From contig OY969702.1 of assembly GCA_963702055.1 (NCBI GenBank), positions 1,302,001-1,366,000 of the forward strand: 64,000 nt of DNA, written 5' to 3'. Below, one piece after another: positions 59,305 to 64,000 of this stretch (its first letter is position 1; each line of letters begins with the position of its first letter). The position numbers and the translations under genes were made by a program. The notes under the pieces were generated by a model that was not told where the DNA came from, did no database searches, and saw only the letters and a program-made list of their open reading frames with translations. This DNA is from CAWINX01 sp963702055 (lineage in GTDB: Bacteria > Actinomycetota > Thermoleophilia > Solirubrobacterales > 70-9).

Positions 59305-60462
59305 TCAGGCGTCCCGGAGAGCTCGGCCGACCTGCTCGGCGGTGATAACCCCGCTGAGGCGACCGTCGGCGTCAACCGCCATCAGAGCGCCGAAACGGCG
59401 CAGGTTCTGGTTGCTGAGCAGCGAGTCGAGCGGGGCGTCTTCGCTGACGTGCAGCGAGCCCCCGTCGCGCTCGAGGAAGTCGGCGACGAGCGTGGTTGCC
59501 CGGGAAACCTCCGGGACCTCGTCCGCCCGGTCGCGCTCCAGCAGCCCGAGGAAGCGATGGGCCGCGTCGACCACCGGGAACCAGGGCCAGCGGTAGCGCA
59601 GGAAGTACTCGTCGAGGGCCTGCTCGACGCTCAGCTCACCGGGGATCGCGACCGGCTCGCGATCCATCACGTCGGCGACGCGGACCCCCTCGATGCGGCT
59701 GGTGAGCGCCGTCTGCATCGTCGCCGCCCGAGCCGAGCCGTGGATCACCATCCCGATCAGCGCCAGCCAAACGCCGGCGAAGATCGCCCCCTGGAAGACC
59801 AACAGCAGGCCGCCGGCGATGAACAGGTAGCCGAAGACGCGGCCGAGGCCGGCCGCGAAGCGGGTCGCCGCGCTGCGGTCGCCGCTGCGCCGCCAGGCGA
59901 TCGCCCGCACCACGCGGCCGCCATCCATCGGGAAGGCGGGGAGCAGATTGAAGACGAGGACGAGGAAGTTGATCGAGGCCAACCAGGCGACCATCGCCAG
60001 TGGGCCGGAGACCCCGGCGCTGCTCTCGACCAGCATCGCCTTCTCGAACTCGTGCGGGCCGGCGGCGACCAGGCCGACGGCGGTGAGGGCGACGACGATT
60101 GCCAGGGTCACCGCGGGGCCCGCAATCGCAACCTTGAACTCGGTCCCGGGGCTGTCGGACTCGCGGTCCATCCGCGCCACGCCGCCGAAGATCCAGAGCT
60201 GGATGCTGGAGATGCCGATCCCGTTGCGCAGCGCGACCATCGCGTGGCCCAGCTCGTGGAGGAGGATCGAGGCGAAGAAGCCGAGGGCGCTGATCACGGC
60301 GAGCGCAAACGGCTCGGTCGCGGAGCTGGACTGGCCGAGCACGTCTCCGTAGAACTGAGAGAGCCAGAAGATCACCAGGAAGAGGACGAGGAACCAGGAC
60401 CAGTCGACCGCGATCCTGATCCCGCGGACGTGGAAGAGGGTGATCGAGCTGCCACCGAGCAT
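59305..60462 (-). CDS. Site-2 protease family zinc metalloprotease with CBS domains
   Basis: This is a 385-residue intramembrane M50 protease. The HELGH zinc site is at 69-73 and the third ligand is in NLLPAFPMDGGRVVRA; about five membrane helices are present. The C-terminal 120 residues are two CBS domains (VADVMDREPVAIPGELSVEQAL and LMAVDADGRLSGVITAEQV). This architecture is typical of the archaeal and actinobacterial M50 group that processes signalling or membrane proteins, possibly ATP-regulated. The ATG at 60462 lies 6 nt after TACCAT. Divergent from sdhA. Confidence 0.88.
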   Translation of the reverse strand: MLGGSSITLFHVRGIRIAVDWSWFLVLFLVIFWLSQFYGDVLGQSSSATEPFALAVISALGFFASILLHELGHAMVALRNGIGISSIQLWIFGGVARMDRESDSPGTEFKVAIAGPAVTLAIVVALTAVGLVAAGPHEFEKAMLVESSAGVSGPLAMVAWLASINFLVLVFNLLPAFPMDGGRVVRAIAWRRSGDRSAATRFAAGLGRVFGYLFIAGGLLLVFQGAIFAGVWLALIGMVIHGSARAATMQTALTSRIEGVRVADVMDREPVAIPGELSVEQALDEYFLRYRWPWFPVVDAAHRFLGLLERDRADEVPEVSRATTLVADFLERDGGSLHVSEDAPLDSLLSNQNLRRFGALMAVDADGRLSGVITAEQVGRALRDA

Positions 60463-60499
60463 CCCTCAATGGTAGGCGGCCCGGATCATGAGCCGAGTT

Positions 60500-60538
60500 G
60501 AAATCCGACTGCGGGATCGGATTTCGCATCTATAGGAT
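60500..60538 (+). promoter_or_regulatory. sdh operon promoter with inverted repeat
   Basis: GAAATCCGA (60500-60508) and TCGGATTTC (60517-60525) are perfect 9-bp arms separated by 8 bp. TAGGAT (60533-60538) is the -10 and lies 8 nt before the GTG of sdhA, so the mRNA is probably leaderless. The -35 position falls in the repeat, consistent with repression by a dimeric regulator. Confidence 0.65.
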
Positions 60539-60546
60539 CGCCAGCC

Positions 60547-62235
60547 GTGCCTACCCACGACGTACTCGTAATCGGTGCCGGCCTGGCCGGGCAGCGGGCG
60601 GCCCTGGCGGCCGCCGAGGAAGGCGTATCGGTCGGGATCGTCAGCAAGGTCCACCCGGTGCGCTCGCACTCCAACGCCGCGCAGGGCGGGATCAACGCGG
60701 CGCTCAACCCCGGCGACTCCTGGGAGTCCCACGCTTTCGACACGATCAAGGGGTCCGATTACCTGGGTGACCAGGACGCAATCGAGGTCATGTGCCGCGA
60801 GGCGCCGGAGGAGATCCTCCACCTCGAGCACCTCGGCGTCACCTTCCATCGCAACGAGGAGGGAAAGCTCGGCACCCGCGCCTTCGGCGGCGCCTCGGCG
60901 GCGCGCACCTACTACGTCGCCGACATCACCGGCCAGGCGATCATGCACGTCCTCTACGAGCAGCTGATGAAGCACTCCGACTCGGTCGCCCGTTACGAGG
61001 AGTGGTTCTGCACGGCGCTGGCGATGGACGAGCAGGGCGAGTGCTGCGGCGTCGTCACCCGCAACATCGCCGACGGCTCGATGGAGCTGTTCCAGGCCAA
61101 ATCGGTGATCCTCGCCTGCGGCGGCAACGGCCAGGTCTGGAAGCCGACCACCAACGCGCTGATCTGCACCGGCGACGGGATCGCGATGGCCTACCGAGCC
61201 GGGGCGAAGCTGATGGACATGGAGATGATCCAGTACCACCCGACGACGCTGGCGGGTAAGGGCTTCCTGATCACCGAGGGCGCTCGCGGCGAGGGCGCCC
61301 ACCTGCTCAACGCCAAGGGCGAGCGCTTCATGGAGCGCTACGCGCCGAACAAGATGGAGCTGGCCTCGCGCGACGTCGTCAGCCGCGCCGAGCAGACCGA
61401 GATCAACGAGGGCCGCGGCTTCCCCGACGGCACCGTCGCGCTCGACATCACGGTGGTCCCCAAGAAGCGCGTCCACGAGGCGCTGCGGGAGATCGTCCTG
61501 GTCGGCCGCGACTTCGCCGGGGTCGACATCACCAAGGAGCCGATCCACATCAAGCCCGGCAACCACTACACGATGGGCGGCATCAAGACCGACGTTGACG
61601 GGCGCACCGACATCCCCGGCCTTTACTCCGCCGGCGAAACCGCCTGCGTCTCGGTCCACGGCGGCAACCGGCTCGGCGCCAACTCGCTGCTCGACACGCT
61701 GATCTTCGGCCGCCGCTCCGGCGCCGACGCTGCGGCGCGCGCCAAGCGGATCGAGGGCTCGCGCCCCTCCAAGCAGGTGCTCGAGGCCGAGCAGGCGACG
61801 ATCGACGCGATCTCCGCCCGCGAGAAGGGCTCCGGCCGGCGTGTCTCGGAGATCAAGCTTGACCTCGGCACGACGATGGACGCCAAGGTCGCCGTCTTCC
61901 GCGACGAGGCGGGCATCGCCGAGGCGCTGGAGACCGTCCGCCGCCTCAAGGAGGAAGCCGAGACCGCCTACATCGACGACCGCGGCAGCGTCTTCAACCA
62001 GGACATCCTCGGGGCGATCGAGCTCGGCTACATGCTCGACAACGCCGAGACGACCTGCGTCGCCGCGCTGGAGCGCAGGGAGAGCCGCGGCGCCCAGTAC
62101 AGGACCGACTTCCCGGAGCGCAACGACGAGGAGTGGCTCAAACACATCGACCTCCAGCAGGGGGACGACGGGCCGGAGATCTCATACTCAGAGGTGACCA
62201 TCACCCAGTGGGAGCCTCAGGAGAGGACGTACTAG
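60547..62235 (+). CDS. sdhA: Succinate dehydrogenase flavoprotein subunit
   Basis: This 562-residue SdhA has an FAD-binding start VLVIGAGLAGQRAALAAAEEG, H41 in RSHSNAAQGG (covalent FAD site), and the catalytic blocks AGKGFLITEGARGEGAHLLN, SRDVVSRA and HYTMGGI. The C-terminal helical domain is present, and its end (EISYSEVTITQW) is normal. It oxidises succinate to fumarate and passes electrons to SdhB. The GTG start follows TAGGAT by 8 nt. sdhB starts 4 bp after the stop. Confidence 0.95.
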   Translation: MPTHDVLVIGAGLAGQRAALAAAEEGVSVGIVSKVHPVRSHSNAAQGGINAALNPGDSWESHAFDTIKGSDYLGDQDAIEVMCREAPEEILHLEHLGVTFHRNEEGKLGTRAFGGASAARTYYVADITGQAIMHVLYEQLMKHSDSVARYEEWFCTALAMDEQGECCGVVTRNIADGSMELFQAKSVILACGGNGQVWKPTTNALICTGDGIAMAYRAGAKLMDMEMIQYHPTTLAGKGFLITEGARGEGAHLLNAKGERFMERYAPNKMELASRDVVSRAEQTEINEGRGFPDGTVALDITVVPKKRVHEALREIVLVGRDFAGVDITKEPIHIKPGNHYTMGGIKTDVDGRTDIPGLYSAGETACVSVHGGNRLGANSLLDTLIFGRRSGADAAARAKRIEGSRPSKQVLEAEQATIDAISAREKGSGRRVSEIKLDLGTTMDAKVAVFRDEAGIAEALETVRRLKEEAETAYIDDRGSVFNQDILGAIELGYMLDNAETTCVAALERRESRGAQYRTDFPERNDEEWLKHIDLQQGDDGPEISYSEVTITQWEPQERTY

Positions 62236-62239
62236 GACC

Positions 62240-63436
62240 ATGGCCGAGTACACGCTGAAAGTCCGCAGGTACCAGCCCGAAAGCGGCGAGACCGCCTACT
62301 GGGAGGAGTTCAAGGTCGACCTCGACCCCTCGCTCTCCGTCCTCGACGGGATCCTCCAGGCCAAGGACCGCGACGACGGCTCGCTCTCCGTGCGCTGCTC
62401 CTGCCGGGCGGCGATCTGCGGCTCCTGCGGGATGAAGATCAACGGCCAGTCCGGCCTCGGCTGCAAGACCCAGGTTGGAGAAGCCCAAGAGATGGCCAAC
62501 AAGTTCGCCGAAGGTGGAGCAAGGGGCACCCGGACGCGGGAGCCTGGCCGCGAGATCGCCGGTCATGATGAGCGCGGCCAGGCGGGAGCGGAGGATGCCC
62601 CGATTGTTATCGAACCTATGGGGAACATGCCGGTGATCAAGGACCTGATCACCGACATGGAGTCGACGCACTGGACCAAGATCCGTCGCGTCACCCCCTG
62701 GCTCCTCCCCCACGGCGAGGCGCCCGAGCGCGAGTACGTGGTCGAGCCGGAGTCGATGATCGACATCACCCAGTCGATGGCCTGCATCCAGTGCGGCGCC
62801 TGCGTCTCCTCCTGCCTCTCGATGGAGGCCGACCCCGACTTCATCGGCCCCGCCGCGCTGGCCAAGGCCTACCGCTTCGTCGGCGACCCACGCGACGCCG
62901 AGACCGTGGAGCGCCTCCACGACCTCGCCCACGACCCGCACGGGATCTACGACTGCACCCACTGCTTCAGCTGCGTCGACGCCTGTCCGAAGGGCGTCGC
63001 GCCGATGGACCAGATCATGCGCCTGCGTCGCAAAGCCGGCGAAAACGGGATCGACGACGACCCCAACAACGGCCACAACCACGAAGAGGCTTTCGTCAAG
63101 ATCATCGAGAAGAAGGGCACCCTCGACGAGTCGCTGCTGCTTCAGGAGTCCTTCGCCCCCGGCGTGAAGGGCAAGCTGAAGCCGAGCAAGGGAGCGATCA
63201 AGGGTCTGCTCGGCTCAATCCCCACCGCGATCCGCGGCATCAAGAGCGGCAAGATGCGCTCGGTGCCGAAGCTGATCCCGGGGGTCCACCCGAAGCTGCC
63301 CGACGGCGCCCAGGACGAGGTGAAGGCGATCTACAAGCACGCCGAGGCGCATCGCGAGGAGTTCAACATCTACATCACGGGCGAAGATGACGTCGAGCCG
63401 GAACCCGACGAAACCGAAGCGGAGGAGAAGGTATGA
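62240..63436 (+). CDS. sdhB: Succinate dehydrogenase iron-sulfur subunit with an insertion and long C-terminus
   Basis: This 398-residue SdhB, longer than usual (about 240-330), has the 2Fe-2S ligands C53, C55, C60, C63 and C75. The cluster-binding CxxCxxCxxxC sets are C182, C185, C188, C192 and C239, C242, C245, C249. Residues about 80-119 are an insertion between the 2Fe-2S domain and the conserved APIVIEPMGNMPVIKDL, and the insertion contains an 11-bp-arm palindrome. A C-terminal extension (about 265-398) resembles HdrC-type extensions. The stop overlaps the next ATG (ATGA). The insertion may alter domain packing; this is unclear. Confidence 0.92.
   Translation: MAEYTLKVRRYQPESGETAYWEEFKVDLDPSLSVLDGILQAKDRDDGSLSVRCSCRAAICGSCGMKINGQSGLGCKTQVGEAQEMANKFAEGGARGTRTREPGREIAGHDERGQAGAEDAPIVIEPMGNMPVIKDLITDMESTHWTKIRRVTPWLLPHGEAPEREYVVEPESMIDITQSMACIQCGACVSSCLSMEADPDFIGPAALAKAYRFVGDPRDAETVERLHDLAHDPHGIYDCTHCFSCVDACPKGVAPMDQIMRLRRKAGENGIDDDPNNGHNHEEAFVKIIEKKGTLDESLLLQESFAPGVKGKLKPSKGAIKGLLGSIPTAIRGIKSGKMRSVPKLIPGVHPKLPDGAQDEVKAIYKHAEAHREEFNIYITGEDDVEPEPDETEAEEKV
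62542..62583. repeat. Palindrome inside the SdhB insertion
   Basis: GCCTGGCCGCG (62542-62552) and CGCGGCCAGGC (62573-62583) are perfect 11-bp arms with 20 bp between. They encode residues 101-115 of SdhB, in the middle of a segment that other SdhB proteins lack. The unit resembles in-frame palindromic elements, but no second copy was found in the window. Confidence 0.65.
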
Positions 63437-64000
63437 AGCTCGCCTACTGGCCCGGCTGCGTCTCGCGCGGCTTCACCACCGAGCTGCACGGCTCGATGGC
63501 CTTCACCGCCGAGAAGCTCGGCATCGAGTTGGTCACCCTGGACCGCGCCAACTGCTGCGGCGCCGGGGTGATCGCCGAGCACAACCAGGAGCTGGCCGAC
63601 ACGCTCAACGCCCGCACCTTCGCGCTCGCCCAGGAGACCGGCCTGGCGATGATGAACATCTGCTCGACCTGCCAGGGCGCCCAGTCGGAGTGCCAGCAGC
63701 GCCTCGACGCCGACTCCGCCTACCGCGCCCACATCAACGAGGTGCTGAGCGGCCAGGGCCTCGCCTACGAGAAGGGCAAGGACGGCTTCACCAACAAAAA
63801 CTTCCTCTGGGTCCTGGTCGAGGACTACGGCCTCGACAAGCTCGCCGAGAAGGTCGTGCGACCGCTCTCCGGACTGCGGGTCGGCCCCTTCTACGGCTGC
63901 TACGTGGTGCGCCCGAAGGAGCGGCTCGGCTACGACGAGCACCCCGACCGCGACATCTACCTGGAGAAGGTGATCACAGCGCTGGGCGGCGAGGTCGTCG
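63433..64000 (+). CDS. HdrB-like CCG-domain subunit of a type E succinate dehydrogenase (partial)
   Basis: This is a partial gene; 189 codons are visible before the window ends. It starts MKLAYWPGCVSRGF and contains one CCG-type cluster motif, C9, C41-C42-G43, C77 and C80 (CX31CCGX33CXXC), the pattern of heterodisulfide reductase B and of SdhE in type E succinate:quinone oxidoreductases. A second CCG motif is expected beyond the window. This would be the membrane-associated subunit instead of the usual SdhC/D pair. The ATG overlaps the sdhB stop as ATGA. Confidence 0.82.
   Translation, partial: MKLAYWPGCVSRGFTTELHGSMAFTAEKLGIELVTLDRANCCGAGVIAEHNQELADTLNARTFALAQETGLAMMNICSTCQGAQSECQQRLDADSAYRAHINEVLSGQGLAYEKGKDGFTNKNFLWVLVEDYGLDKLAEKVVRPLSGLRVGPFYGCYVVRPKERLGYDEHPDRDIYLEKVITALGGEVV

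Noticed and set aside
62480..62560. tRNA-like sequence in the SdhB insertion
   Set aside because: A segment vaguely resembles a T arm, but no acceptor or anticodon stem can be formed; the frame stays open.

Overview
The window is a GC-rich bacterial chromosome segment, most likely from an actinobacterium of the Thermoleophilia / Solirubrobacterales type. That placement is inferred from gene content and promoter style: an MmpL-type RND exporter, R2lox-like oxidases, a DivIC/FtsB-like protein, a CdaR/PucR regulator, no outer-membrane genes, and many apparently leaderless mRNAs with a TANNNT hexamer 6-9 nt before an ATG or GTG. No rRNA or CRISPR array is present. One tRNA (Gln, TTG) and one IS110-family insertion sequence are present.

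Layout. 1-5000: end of an R2lox-like oxidase gene, a metallo-beta-lactamase-fold hydrolase, a rhomboid-like pseudoprotease, class I aldolase, a thermonuclease and small unknown proteins. 5000-14000: a large membrane protein of glycosyltransferase type, divIC-like gene, eno, a SurA-like foldase and mfd. 14000-22400: mazEF-type toxin-antitoxin pair, enoyl-CoA hydratase, pth-rplY, AarF kinase, GDPD, prs-glmU, an HdeD-like protein and tRNA-Gln. 22400-31800: vapBC, a CdaR regulator and a long minus-strand housekeeping operon (DedA-PAP2, ispE, rsmA, tatD, metG, rsmI, ROK kinase), with most neighbouring genes from 24391 to 31806 overlapping or nearly touching. 31800-39700: LCP cell-wall ligase, glyQS, a phd/vapC pair, an FGE-like secreted protein and an FKBP lipoprotein. 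39700-47400: a lipid-related cluster (acyl-CoA ligase, R2lox-like oxidase fused to an SCP2 domain, amidase, MmpL exporter, TetR regulator). 47800-53200: hsp20-lon, a small Cys protein, fatty-acid hydroxylase and desaturase. 53200-64000: an AT-hook DNA-binding protein, mdh and icd, an AidB-like acyl-CoA dehydrogenase, the IS110 element, a site-2 protease and the start of a succinate dehydrogenase operon with an HdrB-like third subunit.

How it fits together. The TCA genes mdh, icd and sdhAB lie within 11 kb. The 40-47 kb cluster looks like a lipid activation, oxidation and export module. Its promoters share a palindrome, CTGGCT-N4-AGCCAG, that also occurs upstream of the second R2lox-like gene at position 303. 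At both R2lox promoters it lies exactly 24 nt upstream of the -10 hexamer. This predicted regulon is the strongest candidate for an undescribed system here.

The second notable theme is palindromic DNA. One family of structured repeats has compensatory base changes between copies, and one copy lies inside a reading frame. A second family has invariant 13-bp arms and 17-nt loops. There are also several unrelated large cruciform-like elements, and an 11-bp-arm palindrome inside an apparent 40-residue insertion in SdhB.
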